Below, one piece after another: positions 1 to 8,649 of a stretch of DNA of 45,116 bases (position 1 is its first letter; the number at the start of each line of letters is the position of its first letter). Location: positions 1 through 45,116 of the forward strand of contig CAYPKG010000015.1 of the NCBI GenBank assembly GCA_964411275.1, given 5' to 3'. The notes beneath the pieces were generated by a model that had not been told where the DNA came from, did no database searches, and saw only the letters and a program-made list of their open reading frames with translations. A program made the position numbers and the translations under genes. Source of the stretch: CAYPKG01 sp964411275. Lineage in GTDB: Bacteria > Bacillota > Clostridia > Christensenellales > CAG-138.

Positions 1-279
1 CGGCGCGTCGTTTAAAAGCTCCGGCTCCCCGTCCAGCGCTTCGTTCACAGCAACCACTGTACCGGTTACCGACGTATAGACATTGGAAACCGCTTTTACG
101 CTTTCCACCACCGCGAAGCTGTCCCCCGACACAAAGCTGTCCCCCACAGCGGGCAGCTCCACAAACACGATGTCCCCAAGTTCGTCCTGGGCGTGATCGG
201 TGATGCCCACCCTGGCGATATTGCCTTCCAACAAAACCCACTCATGCTCCCTCGTATACTTGCGATCATTTGGCGTCAT
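1..279 (-). CDS. gcvH: Glycine cleavage system H protein (3' end beyond window)
   Basis: The reverse strand from ATG 279 encodes 93 codons of an H-protein before the window ends. The N-terminus reads MTPNDRKYTREHEWV, and the lipoyl-lysine motif ESVKAVS is visible with the expected Lys. H-protein carries the aminomethyl group on lipoate between the P, T and L proteins of the glycine cleavage complex in the cytoplasm. An AGGAGG ribosome site sits about 8 nt before the ATG. It lies 29 nt downstream of gcvT on the same strand, so the two are one operon, and gcvP would be expected beyond the left edge. The C-terminal part is missing only because the window stops. Confidence 0.95.
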   Translation of the reverse strand, partial: MTPNDRKYTREHEWVLLEGNIARVGITDHAQDELGDIVFVELPAVGDSFVSGDSFAVVESVKAVSNVYTSVTGTVVAVNEALDGEPELLNDAP

Positions 280-308
280 ACCATATCCCTCCTCATATTT
301 CTTTCCTT

Positions 309-1394
309 TTATTTTGTCCGTTTGTAAAATGGCAGCGCAACCACCTGCGCCGCAAGCGCCCTGCCGCGCACGATGATGCTAAGCTGTTCCTTTTTTGCCG
401 CTTCCACCGTTACCAGCGCCATGGCGCAATTCCCGCCCACTGTGGGCGCGGGGGAACCCGACGTTGTGATCCCCACGGTTTCCCCGCCGTCCTGCACCTC
501 GCAATGCTCCCTGGCAACCCCCCTGTCGATCAGCTTAAGCCCCACACGCACCCGCGCCGGGGGATGCATAAGGGCCGCCTTGCCGATAAAATCCGGCTTA
601 TTGAGCTTGACCGCGAAGGACAGCCCGCACTCCAGGGGCGTGATGTCCTTACTCAGCTCATGGCCGTACAGGGGCATCCCCGCCTCAAAGCGGAGGGTAT
701 CCCGGGCGCCCAGGCCGCAGGGCAAAAGCCCCTTGTCCTTTCCCGCTTCCATGAGCGCGGCATGAAGCGCCGCAGCGTCCGCAGCGGCGCAATACAGCTC
801 AAACCCGTCCTCGCCGGTGTAGCCCGTGCGGGACACGAGGCAGCCAACCCCCACCACAAACATATGGGGGACGAACGTATAATTCTTCTTAGGCAGTTCC
901 CGGTCGCACAGGGGGGCGAGGATTTCCTCCGCCAGCGGCCCCTGCAGCGCAAGAAGCGCGATATGCGGTGAGGAGTTCGTCAGGGTGACATCATACCCTT
1001 TCGCGTGCACCAGCATCCATTCAAAATCCTTGTCGGTGTTGGCGGCGTTCATCACCACGAGATAGTCCCCGTCCTGCTGCTTGTACACCAGCACGTCGTC
1101 CACACAGCCGCCGTTTTCATAGCACATCATGGAATACCGGCAGCGCCCTGGGAGCATATTCGTAAAATCGTTTGTCATAATATTCTGAAGATAGTCCAGC
1201 GCGCCCGAACCCCGGACAAACACCTCGCCCATGTGAGATACGTCAAACAGGCCGCAGTTCTCCCGCACAGCCCTGTGCTCCTCCAGGATAGAGGAATACT
1301 GAACCGGCAGCGCCCAACCGCCAAAGTCCACCATGCGCCCGTTGAGTTTCAAATGGGTTTCATACAGAGGCGTTTTTTTACATCCGTCCAACAT
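309..1394 (-). CDS. gcvT: Glycine cleavage T protein (aminomethyltransferase)
   Basis: The 361-residue protein begins MLDGCKKTPLYETHLKLNGR and has the family hallmarks: a VDFGGWALPVQY segment near residue 22-33, a NIMTNDFTNM segment carrying the catalytic-type Asp, and a DTLRFEAGMPLYGHEL block. Length is normal for GcvT. It transfers the methylene group from aminomethyl-lipoyl-GcvH to tetrahydrofolate and releases ammonia. The ATG at 1394 has an AAGGA about 11 nt upstream; ATG 1403 and GTG 1400 lie just before it in another frame. It is the first gene of the gcvT-gcvH operon. A sigma-A promoter lies 53 nt upstream, and the short leader leaves no room for a glycine riboswitch. Confidence 0.95.
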   Translation of the reverse strand: MLDGCKKTPLYETHLKLNGRMVDFGGWALPVQYSSILEEHRAVRENCGLFDVSHMGEVFVRGSGALDYLQNIMTNDFTNMLPGRCRYSMMCYENGGCVDDVLVYKQQDGDYLVVMNAANTDKDFEWMLVHAKGYDVTLTNSSPHIALLALQGPLAEEILAPLCDRELPKKNYTFVPHMFVVGVGCLVSRTGYTGEDGFELYCAAADAAALHAALMEAGKDKGLLPCGLGARDTLRFEAGMPLYGHELSKDITPLECGLSFAVKLNKPDFIGKAALMHPPARVRVGLKLIDRGVAREHCEVQDGGETVGITTSGSPAPTVGGNCAMALVTVEAAKKEQLSIIVRGRALAAQVVALPFYKRTK

Positions 1395-1446
1395 CCATCA
1401 CCATTCCTTTCCCCCCGCTTTGGGACTAGTTTTTTAAATTAATATT

Positions 1447-1476
1447 AGTATAAACGATGCCATAAGAAAAAGCCAA
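1447..1476 (-). promoter_or_regulatory. Sigma-A promoter of gcvT
   Basis: On the minus strand TTGGCT (1476-1471) is followed by an 18-bp spacer and TATACT (1452-1447). Transcription would start near 1440, giving a leader of about 45 nt before gcvT. Confidence 0.55.
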
Positions 1477-1573
1477 AAGAAATGTAGCTCCCAAATCCTT
1501 TTTTTCGTTAAGCCCAGGCGTCCATCCGCCTGACAAATAAAAACTTTTTTAAAACGAAACCACTCACGCCCGT

Positions 1574-1609
1574 TTCGCCCTTGACAACGCGGGAAGGGCG
1601 AATTACCAT
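1574..1609 (+). promoter_or_regulatory. Promoter of the LacI-type regulator with overlapping inverted repeat
   Basis: TTGACA at 1581-1586, a 17-bp spacer and TACCAT at 1604-1609 form a plausible sigma-A promoter. A perfect 9-bp inverted repeat, TTCGCCCTT at 1574-1582 and AAGGGCGAA at 1594-1602, overlaps the -35 box and spacer. It is a good candidate operator for autoregulation by the LacI-family product; the operator role is inferred from position only. Confidence 0.45.
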
Positions 1610-1661
1610 GAAATTGACCGGAAACGTTACCGATCCATCCGGTGCAAGAATGGAAAGCATT

Positions 1662-2717
1662 ATGAAAAACATCAAGGACATTGCCCGCTACTGCCACGTG
1701 GGCGTCAGCACGGTATCCCGTGTTCTCAACAATCATCCGGATGTCAGCGACGAAACCCGGGCGAAGGTGCTGCGCGCCATCGAATTGTTTGAATACATCC
1801 CCAACAACAGCGCAAGAAACCTGGTGCGCGCCACCTCGGACGCGGTTGCTGTGCTGGTGCATGGCGTGGAAAATCCCTTTTTCTCTCGATTTGTCCGGGA
1901 GTTTGAGCGGCTTCTCTACGCCCGGGGCTATTCAATGGCGCTCAGGATCATCCCAGGGGAGGAGGATGAGCTCATACAGGCCAAGATTTTGGTCAAGGAG
2001 CGGCGGCTCAAAGGCATTTTGTTCCTCGGCGGACGGCTGACGTATACGCCGGAAGAGGTGGCTGGGATCGCGGTTCCTTTCGTGTGCTGCACCTACTCCA
2101 ACCGCTTTGGCTCCCTGTCGGAGGGCGCTTATTCCTTTGTGGCGGTAGACGACCGCCGGGAGGCGGAGCGGGCGGTGGACTATCTCTATAGGCTTGGCCA
2201 CAGGCGCATCGCCGCTTTGATCCCCAGCCAGCGGGACGGCTCAGTGAGCGAATTGCGGTTTGAGGGGTATGTAAACGCCCTGAAGAAGCATGGCCTTGCC
2301 CATGATCCGGCGCTGGTTTCCTGCTCCCGGACATTCGATATGGCCCCAGCCTATTCAGCCATGAAGAAGCTGATCACAAGCGGCGCTAAGTTTACGGCGG
2401 TGTTCGCCAGCTCCGACATGATGGCAATCGCCGCCATCAAAGTGCTTAACGATCATGGCCGCCGGGTGCCGGAGGATTGCTCCGTCATCGGCATCGACGG
2501 GCTCGAGCTTACGAGTTATATACAGCCAACACTCACCACGCTTGTGCAGCCAGCCGCGCAGATGGCGAAAGAAAGCGTTGAGGTATTGCTCGACTGCCTG
2601 GAGCGGGGTTGTCAATCCCGCCACGTCATATTTGAAACCACATTGCGCGAGGGCGGTTCTGCGGCGCCGCCGCCCCAACCCGACGGTCAAAATGAGGAAG
2701 GAGGCGTACGCGTATGA
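1662..2717 (+). CDS. LacI-family transcriptional regulator
   Basis: From ATG 1662 the 351-residue product starts MKNIKDIARYCHVGVSTVSR, the LacI helix-turn-helix and hinge region (about residues 1-60). A periplasmic-binding-protein-like effector domain follows, with the usual DMMAIAAIKVLNDHGRRVPED and VIGIDGLELTSYIQPTLTTL blocks (the latter split here from a longer stretch). LacI proteins usually repress sugar genes and are released by a sugar ligand. The start was chosen because it begins exactly at the family N-terminus and has GGAAAG 4 nt upstream; ATG 1650 in frame would add four residues. The gene overlaps the next by 4 nt (ATGA), so it is translationally coupled to the sugar-binding lipoprotein and probably controls it and malQ. 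Confidence 0.9.
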   Translation: MKNIKDIARYCHVGVSTVSRVLNNHPDVSDETRAKVLRAIELFEYIPNNSARNLVRATSDAVAVLVHGVENPFFSRFVREFERLLYARGYSMALRIIPGEEDELIQAKILVKERRLKGILFLGGRLTYTPEEVAGIAVPFVCCTYSNRFGSLSEGAYSFVAVDDRREAERAVDYLYRLGHRRIAALIPSQRDGSVSELRFEGYVNALKKHGLAHDPALVSCSRTFDMAPAYSAMKKLITSGAKFTAVFASSDMMAIAAIKVLNDHGRRVPEDCSVIGIDGLELTSYIQPTLTTLVQPAAQMAKESVEVLLDCLERGCQSRHVIFETTLREGGSAAPPPQPDGQNEEGGVRV

Positions 2718-3988
2718 AAAAAAATCTGTTATTACTGCTGTCGCTGCTTCTTGTCGTTACGGCGGGCTGCGGCCACGCACCCGAAGCGCAATTAGCGGCG
2801 CTGCCCACCGCAATCCAAACTGCCGCGCCCACACCGGAGCCCCTGACTTTTTCCATCCTGAACCCCGAACCCGCGCTTAGCGTGCCCCTTGCCGCGCTGC
2901 TCGCAGAATATCAGGCTGAAACGGGCGTTATCATAACGGTGGATGAGAAGACCCCTTCTGCCACAGCACAAAAGCCCCCTGTGCAGGCCATATTCCCCCT
3001 GTCCAATATGGCGGATGCCGGGGCGTACGACAGCTGCCTGGATCTTCGGGACAGCGGTGTTTATGAGCTGCTGACCAAAAAGGAGATCGCCCTTACCGGG
3101 AGCGGCGGCAGCATATACGGCATCCCCTATTCAATCACCGGCTATGGCATTCTTTATAACAACGCAATACTGGAAAAATACCATTCTTTGCCCGGGGCAG
3201 TGGTCTCTTCCATGGATCAGGTAAACTCCTTCGCCGCGTTCGAGTCCCTTGTGCTGGACATGCAGGAAAAAAGCCATCTTCTGGGCATTCAGGGGGTGTT
3301 CGCCTCCACCTCCCTCTCCCCGGACAGCCGGGGCCGCTGGGAGCATGATTTGTTGAACATCACCCTTTCTCATGAACCGGAGGGGGAGCGTTCCTTCCTC
3401 TACGGGGATCAGATGAAAAACCTGTTTGATCTGTATCTCAACAATGCCTGCACCCAGGTGTCCCGCTTGCAGGCGAAAACCGAGGAGAATTCCATGGAGG
3501 AATTCGCCCAGGGCCGCTGCGCTATGGTGCAATGCACAAGCCTTGATGGAGAAAAAATCAAAGGGGTGTCCTTCAATACCGTACTGGATGAGGATTTTAG
3601 GTTCCTGCCCATTTACATGGGCATTCCCGGCGAGGAAGCCCGGGGCCTTGCCATCAGCGTGACGGGCTATTTTGCCGTCAATTCCGGACTTTCCCCCGAA
3701 ACGCAGCAGGCGGCGCTGGCGTTTCTCCACTGGTTATACACATCTTCTGCTGGCCGGCAGTTTGTGAACACCTATTGCGACGCGGCGCCCTTCCCCCAAT
3801 TGGAGCCAATCGATCCCCTTTCCCGGGAAGTCTCCTTCTATCTCGCAACGAATTCTAAAACGCCGGTTTCCTGCCTTTTTGAAGCATCCGCTGCCGCCCT
3901 TGGAGACGCCCTTGCGGCATACGCGAAGGGGGATGGCGACTGGGCGGCGGTGAACGCCATCGTAACAGAGCATCTGGCTTTGCGGTAA
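2714..3988 (+). CDS. Extracellular sugar-binding lipoprotein (ABC solute-binding protein family 1)
   Basis: The 424-residue product starts with a lysine pair, a leucine-rich helix and a lipobox ending VTAGC, so Cys19 is the predicted lipidated residue and the protein sits on the outer face of the membrane. The rest has the composition and blocks of family 1 (MalE-like) sugar-binding proteins, for example YGIPYSITGYGILYNNAILE near the middle. The start codon overlaps the stop of the LacI gene. No ABC sugar permease or ATPase is encoded nearby, so it either works with a transporter elsewhere or acts as a sensor. Context with malQ suggests a malto-oligosaccharide or related glucan; this is inference. 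Confidence 0.75.
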   Translation: MKKNLLLLLSLLLVVTAGCGHAPEAQLAALPTAIQTAAPTPEPLTFSILNPEPALSVPLAALLAEYQAETGVIITVDEKTPSATAQKPPVQAIFPLSNMADAGAYDSCLDLRDSGVYELLTKKEIALTGSGGSIYGIPYSITGYGILYNNAILEKYHSLPGAVVSSMDQVNSFAAFESLVLDMQEKSHLLGIQGVFASTSLSPDSRGRWEHDLLNITLSHEPEGERSFLYGDQMKNLFDLYLNNACTQVSRLQAKTEENSMEEFAQGRCAMVQCTSLDGEKIKGVSFNTVLDEDFRFLPIYMGIPGEEARGLAISVTGYFAVNSGLSPETQQAALAFLHWLYTSSAGRQFVNTYCDAAPFPQLEPIDPLSREVSFYLATNSKTPVSCLFEASAAALGDALAAYAKGDGDWAAVNAIVTEHLALR

Positions 3989-4006
3989 TCGGGTTTGGAG
4001 GCGGCA

Positions 4007-5482
4007 ATGAACAGGGCAAGCGGTATACTACTTCATATTACCTCGCTCCCCTCTCCCTATGGCATCGGCACATTGGGCAAGGCGGCTTACGCTTTCGGGG
4101 ATTTCCTTTGCGCGGCGGGGCAAAGCTATTGGCAGATGCTGCCCGTAGGGCCGACGGGTTATGGCAACTCGCCCTACCAGTCCTTTTCCACATTCGCGGG
4201 GAACCCATATCTCATCGATTTTGACCTGCTATTTGAGGACGGCCTGCTGCTCAAAGAGGAATACCAGCACATTACCTGGGGCGATTGCCCGGAGCGAATT
4301 TCCTATGACGCCATCTATCGAAACCGGGAGGGCGTGCTTCGCAAAGCGTTTCGCCGTGGATGGGCCCGGGACAAGGCCCTCGTAGAGGCTTTTTTTGCGG
4401 AGCAGGAGGGGTGGCTGCCCGACTTCGCGCTGTTTATGGCCCTGAAAAAGCATTTCGGCATGGGCTCCTGGCTTACATGGGAGGACGAGGACATCCGCCT
4501 TCGGCGGCCAAACGCCATCAAGCAATACAAAGCGCTCCTACATCAGGACATCGCGTTTTATATTTATGTGCAGTATCTGTTCTTTTCCCAGTGGAGGGCG
4601 CTGAAAGAATATCTGTTGAAGCGAAATGTGCGGCTGATCGGCGACCTGCCCATCTATGTCTCGCTGGACTCGGCGGATGTATGGACAAGGCCGGAAAATT
4701 TTCTTCTTCAGGAGGACCGCCGCCCTTATTATGTGGCAGGGGTGCCGCCGGACTATTTTTCCAGCACGGGGCAGCTATGGGGAAATCCCCTGTATGACTG
4801 GGATTTTATGGCCCTGGACGGCTATTCCTGGTGGAAAAACCGTCTTGGCGCGGCGGCAAACCTATTCGACGTGATCCGCATCGACCATTTCCGGGGGCTT
4901 GAAAGCTATTGGAAAATACCCTTTGGCGAAACCACGGCCATGAATGGCGCGTGGGAAAAAGGCCCGGGCATGGACTTCCTTCGTGAAATCAAACGAGCGT
5001 TTCCTTCCCTTTCCATCATCGCAGAGGATCTTGGGGATTTGACGCCCGCTGTCCACGCGCTGTTGCATGAGGCGGGCTATCCCGGCATGAAGGTGCTGCA
5101 ATTCGCCTTCAACCGCAATGAGCCCAGCGCCTATCTGCCCCATGCCTATCCTAGAAATTGCGTGTGCTATACCGGTACCCATGACAACAACACCGCTGCG
5201 GGATGGCTGCAAAACAGCCCCCGGGAGGCGGCCTATGCCCGGGAATACCTGGGGCTTAACGAAGCGGAAGGGCTCAACTGGGGGCTGATCCGGGGCGGCG
5301 CTTCCTCTGTGGCGGATCTCTTCATCGCCCAGATGCAGGATTATCTCAATCTTGATGAAAGCGCGCGCATGAACACCCCCAGCACCCTGGGGGAAAACTG
5401 GCGCTGGCGGCTGCTTCCCGGCGCCCTTGACGAGGCGCTGGCCCTTCAAATTCTCCGGTTGACCCGCATGTACGCAAGATAA
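4007..5482 (+). CDS. malQ: 4-alpha-glucanotransferase (amylomaltase, GH77)
   Basis: The 491-residue product opens MNRASGILLHITSLPSPYGI, the GH77 N-terminal signature. The nucleophile Asp lies in RIDHFRG (about residue 293), the acid/base Glu in IIAEDLG (about 340), and the third Asp in GTHDNNT (about 393). Length is typical. The enzyme moves alpha-1,4-glucan segments between maltodextrins and releases glucose in the cytoplasm. ATG 4007 was preferred over the upstream in-frame TTG 3995 because GGAGG at 3997-4001 sits 5 nt before the ATG. It follows the sugar-binding lipoprotein by 18 nt, so lacI-like, lipoprotein and malQ form an operon for glucan use. Confidence 0.95.
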   Translation: MNRASGILLHITSLPSPYGIGTLGKAAYAFGDFLCAAGQSYWQMLPVGPTGYGNSPYQSFSTFAGNPYLIDFDLLFEDGLLLKEEYQHITWGDCPERISYDAIYRNREGVLRKAFRRGWARDKALVEAFFAEQEGWLPDFALFMALKKHFGMGSWLTWEDEDIRLRRPNAIKQYKALLHQDIAFYIYVQYLFFSQWRALKEYLLKRNVRLIGDLPIYVSLDSADVWTRPENFLLQEDRRPYYVAGVPPDYFSSTGQLWGNPLYDWDFMALDGYSWWKNRLGAAANLFDVIRIDHFRGLESYWKIPFGETTAMNGAWEKGPGMDFLREIKRAFPSLSIIAEDLGDLTPAVHALLHEAGYPGMKVLQFAFNRNEPSAYLPHAYPRNCVCYTGTHDNNTAAGWLQNSPREAAYAREYLGLNEAEGLNWGLIRGGASSVADLFIAQMQDYLNLDESARMNTPSTLGENWRWRLLPGALDEALALQILRLTRMYAR

Positions 5483-5552
5483 CCCCTGCGCCATTTCCCC
5501 TTGTTGACAAGCGGTGCAAGTCTTCCTGCATTAGAAGGCTTTTGCCGGGAAA

Positions 5553-5680
5553 TTATCAACAGCGTTATGCACATTTGCAAAAAGGGCTTGTCCCCAAAAA
5601 CCAGCGTTTTAGTGTATAACCTTGTGGATACTGTGCATAGCTCCAGCTATTTTTGCAAAATTTGACTGAATTGTGAACAA
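5553..5680. other. Cluster of DnaA-box-like 9-mers
   Basis: Five 9-mers match TTATNCACA with at most one mismatch in 128 bp. They are TTATCAACA (5553-5561, +), TTATGCACA (5565-5573, +, exact), GTATCCACA (5623-5631, -), CTATGCACA (5632-5640, -, directly abutting the previous one) and TTGTTCACA (5672-5680, -). The surroundings are AT-rich for this window. The cluster lies between two convergent genes, so it is unlikely to be a promoter region. No dnaA or dnaN is present here. DnaA binding is inferred from sequence alone. Confidence 0.45.
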
Positions 5681-5736
5681 ACTTTGGCTGCAAACACAAT
5701 CGATACCGGAACCGGTCCTATCAAATAATTCTATTT

Positions 5737-6489
5737 TCACTGTTCAAAATACCGCCTGAGAAACTGCCGGGTCCGCTCGTTTTCGGGGTTGACCAGCACC
5801 TGTTCGGGCGTACCGCTGTCCACCACCACGCCGCCGTCCATGAATATCACCTTGTCCGCCAGATCCCGGGCAAAGGCCATTTCGTGGGTAACCACGATCA
5901 TTGTCATGTCCTCATTCGCCAGGTTGCGGATGACGGAAAGCACCTCCCCGGTGAGCTCCGGGTCAAGGGCGCTGGTGGGCTCGTCAAAGCACAGCACGTC
6001 GGGATCCATGGCCAGCGCCCTGGCGATGGACACCCGCTGGGCCTGGCCCCCGGAAAGCTGGCATGGGTAAGCCTCCGCCTTGTCCGACAATCCCAGTTTC
6101 TTCAGCAACTCCCTTGCCTTCTCCTCCGCCTGGGGCTTCGGAATTTTGCGGACGGTCATCGGCGCTTCCATAATGTTTTTCAATACCGACATATGGGGAA
6201 AGAGGTTGAAATTCTGGAACACAAGCCCCAGGTGCAAAAGCGCCTCGCCAATCTCCAGCTTCGTGCCGTATTTCCCGTCCATGACCAGGGATTTTTCACA
6301 CACGCGGATGCTGCCCCCGTCCACAAGCTCCAGATGGTTCATGCAGCGAAGCAGCGTGCTTTTCCCGCTGCCGCTGCGGCCGATGATGGACAATACCTCT
6401 CCCTTTGTCATGGTAAAGGATACGCCCTTCAATACCTCCTGCGTCCCAAAGCTTTTGACCACGTTTTCAACTGTTACGATGGGCTGCAT
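5737..6489 (-). CDS. Polar amino acid ABC transporter, ATP-binding protein
   Basis: The 250-residue protein has all ABC ATPase motifs: Walker A GRSGSGKST (37-45), signature LSGGQ (145-149), Walker B VLCFDE (165-170) followed by PTSALDPE, and the switch His in VVTHEM (about 202). It belongs to the GlnQ/HisP group that energises uptake of polar amino acids. It lies 15 nt downstream of the permease gene and is the last gene of that operon. No solute-binding protein is encoded next to it, so the substrate cannot be named. Confidence 0.92.
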   Translation of the reverse strand: MQPIVTVENVVKSFGTQEVLKGVSFTMTKGEVLSIIGRSGSGKSTLLRCMNHLELVDGGSIRVCEKSLVMDGKYGTKLEIGEALLHLGLVFQNFNLFPHMSVLKNIMEAPMTVRKIPKPQAEEKARELLKKLGLSDKAEAYPCQLSGGQAQRVSIARALAMDPDVLCFDEPTSALDPELTGEVLSVIRNLANEDMTMIVVTHEMAFARDLADKVIFMDGGVVVDSGTPEQVLVNPENERTRQFLRRYFEQ

Positions 6490-6504
6490 ATGCGTACCCC
6501 CTTC

Positions 6505-7173
6505 CTATTGATAATAGCTGAGCTTCTTTTCCGCCAGGTTGAAGCCCTGCTCCACGATGGTGTTCACCACTAGATAGAACAATCCAGCCACCAGGAAGGG
6601 CACCAGGCTCACCTCCCGGTTGGCGATTGTTTCCGCTTTTCTTAAAAGTTCCGACTGGGCGATTGTCATGGCCAATGCCGTGTCCTTTATCAATGTCATA
6701 AACTCGTTGGAGCAGGCAGGCAGGATGCGCTTGACCACCTGGGGCAGCACAATCCGGAAAAATGTCTGGCTTCTTGTCAGCCCCAGCACCTTCCCGGCCT
6801 CGTACTGTCCGCTGGGGATGCTTTCAATCCCGCCCCTGTAAATTTCCGCGAAATACGCCGCATAGTTTAAGGAAAACGCCACCACGCAAGGCGTAAATTT
6901 ATCCGGCCAGGTCCACACGGTAAGGTTCAGCCCCAGGGTGTTAAGCGCGGTGATAATATAATATGGGCCGTAATTCACCACCATCAGCTGGAGCATCAGA
7001 GGCGTGCCGCGCATGATCAATTGATAAAGCCGCACCGGATAGCTGTACCAGCGCTTTGACATCCGCCCCAGCGCCACCGGAAGCGCCACCGGAAGCGAAA
7101 ACAGCAATGCGAAAAAAAACAGCTTTAGCGATGTGCCAAGGCCTCCCAACAAAATAGGTATCATATTTCCCAT
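6505..7173 (-). CDS. Polar amino acid ABC transporter permease
   Basis: From ATG 7173 the product is 222 residues, the normal size for a His/Glu/Gln-type permease (HisM/GlnP family). It has several hydrophobic helices and the family block YAAYFAEIYRGGIESIPSGQ followed by a coupling-helix segment EAGKVLGLTRSQTF. The longer reading frame back to 7347 is rejected: the ATG at 7173 has GAGGTG 7 nt upstream and starts the conserved part. The encoded membrane subunit pairs with the downstream ATPase. The 5' leader holds two direct copies of ACGCGCGAA 11 bp apart (7208-7200 and 7197-7189), one helical turn, which could be a regulator site. Confidence 0.9.
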   Translation of the reverse strand: MGNMIPILLGGLGTSLKLFFFALLFSLPVALPVALGRMSKRWYSYPVRLYQLIMRGTPLMLQLMVVNYGPYYIITALNTLGLNLTVWTWPDKFTPCVVAFSLNYAAYFAEIYRGGIESIPSGQYEAGKVLGLTRSQTFFRIVLPQVVKRILPACSNEFMTLIKDTALAMTIAQSELLRKAETIANREVSLVPFLVAGLFYLVVNTIVEQGFNLAEKKLSYYQ

Positions 7174-7346
7174 GAAACGCACCTCTTTTTCGCGCGTGTT
7201 TCGCGCGTTTCCGGCGCAAACGGCGCCTTTTATTATGATAGCATGGTAAAGTGCAAAAGGAAAGTATATCCCATACAATTGTGGGAAAAGCCCGTATGTA
7301 CGGTATATCAATATGTGAACGGGAAATAAATATATAAGGGGTTTCA

Positions 7347-7375
7347 TTGCCTAAGCGGTACAAACATACTAAAAT
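7347..7375 (+). promoter_or_regulatory. Sigma-A promoter of the NlpC/P60 gene
   Basis: TTGCCT (7347-7352), a 17-bp spacer and TAAAAT (7370-7375) precede the NlpC/P60 start by 57 nt. Confidence 0.45.
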
Positions 7376-7431
7376 AGAGAATACAGTTTCGCGGGACAGG
7401 CCGTTTCCGCGATAATAAACGGAGTGACATC

Positions 7432-8649
7432 ATGCCAAAACGCAAACGCAGGCGAAATATACGGTTTTCCCAACGCCTGAAAAGGACGCTATACAAATGC
7501 ATCGCGGGCATCGACCGGTTTTTTACAAACTGCGTTCGTGTGTTCCGCCGGCTAAATCCCACTGGCCGGGCCCTCGCCCTTGGCGGGCTTACGGTGGTGC
7601 TTGCGGGGGTCGTGCTGCTGTGCACCCTGCCCGGAAAAAACAAAAACGAGCCAACAGCGGCTGTGCAGCCGGAAAGCCGGGTTTTATCGCTGCCGGGCGG
7701 AAACCCCGCGGATGAGGACCTTGGCGCCGTTACGCTGTCGTTGGAGCCTACGCCCACCCCCGTCGCCACGCCGGAGCCTACGCCGGAACCCACTATAGAC
7801 CCCACATTGCAGCGGGGCATGGAAGGCGAGGAAATTTCAAAATTACAGGCGCGGCTGATGGAGCTGGGGTACATGTCAGACGATATTCCAACCGAGCTGT
7901 TCGGCCCGGTGACGGAGGCGTCCGTCCAGCGGTTTCAGCGGCAGTATGACATCCAGCAGGACGGCATCGCCGGCCCGGAAACGCTTGATCTGATTTATTC
8001 CAGCGACGCCAAACACTATGCGCTCTTGGAGGGCTTTTCCGGCACGGATGTGGACAGCTTCCAGCGGCAGTTGAAGGAGCTTGGCTACCTTTCCAAGGTG
8101 ACCGGCTATTACGGCACGGAAACAATCGACGCGGTCAAGTCCTTTCAAAAGCAAAACAGGCTAAGCGAGGATGGCAAAGCCGGAGAAAAGACATTTAATA
8201 TCATCAACTCAGACAAGGCCAAGCCCCATCCCAACGTTGCAAAGCAAAAGCGAAGAAACGCCAACATCGACACCATGATTTCGGTGGCAAAAAAGCAATT
8301 GGGCGACAAATACGTCCTCGGCGCGGAAGGCCCCAAGACATTCGACTGTTCGGGCCTGGTGTATTACTGCCTGAAGGAGGCCGGCTCCAACCGCCGGCGG
8401 CTGAACGCCGCAGGGTACTCCTCGGTCAGCGATTGGGAAAAGATCACGACGCTATCCACCAAAAAGCTTAAAAAGGGAGACCTGCTGTTCTTCTACAACA
8501 ACGCCATGTCCAAGGTTGGGCATGTGGGCATCTACATCGGCAACGGTGAAATGGTGGACGCTTCCAGCTCCAACGGCAAGGTCGTGCGCAGAAGCTGCCT
8601 GACCTCCCATTGGAAGAGCCATTTCGTCTGCGCAAGGCGGCCCTGGTAG
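7432..8649 (+). CDS. Membrane-anchored NlpC/P60 peptidoglycan hydrolase with two PG-binding repeats
   Basis: The 405-residue protein has a basic cytoplasmic start, one transmembrane helix at about 46-66, and a Pro/Thr-rich linker with TPTP and TPEP repeats (about 105-122). Two peptidoglycan-binding_1 repeats follow (about 127-190 and 200-262). A C-terminal NlpC/P60 domain spans about 278-405, with the catalytic Cys in DCSG (Cys306) and the His in VGHVGIY (His364). Such enzymes cut D-gamma-glutamyl-diaminopimelate bonds in the wall. ATG 7432 has GGAG 5-8 nt upstream. It is transcribed alone, divergently from the amino-acid ABC operon. Confidence 0.92.
   Translation: MPKRKRRRNIRFSQRLKRTLYKCIAGIDRFFTNCVRVFRRLNPTGRALALGGLTVVLAGVVLLCTLPGKNKNEPTAAVQPESRVLSLPGGNPADEDLGAVTLSLEPTPTPVATPEPTPEPTIDPTLQRGMEGEEISKLQARLMELGYMSDDIPTELFGPVTEASVQRFQRQYDIQQDGIAGPETLDLIYSSDAKHYALLEGFSGTDVDSFQRQLKELGYLSKVTGYYGTETIDAVKSFQKQNRLSEDGKAGEKTFNIINSDKAKPHPNVAKQKRRNANIDTMISVAKKQLGDKYVLGAEGPKTFDCSGLVYYCLKEAGSNRRRLNAAGYSSVSDWEKITTLSTKKLKKGDLLFFYNNAMSKVGHVGIYIGNGEMVDASSSNGKVVRRSCLTSHWKSHFVCARRPW

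Noticed and set aside
1395..1446. Glycine riboswitch before gcvT
   Set aside because: The promoter at 1447-1476 leaves only about 45 nt of leader, and no conserved glycine aptamer core is seen.
5553..5680. Chromosomal oriC
   Set aside because: No dnaA, dnaN or other origin neighbours are present; only the DnaA-box-like cluster can be claimed.
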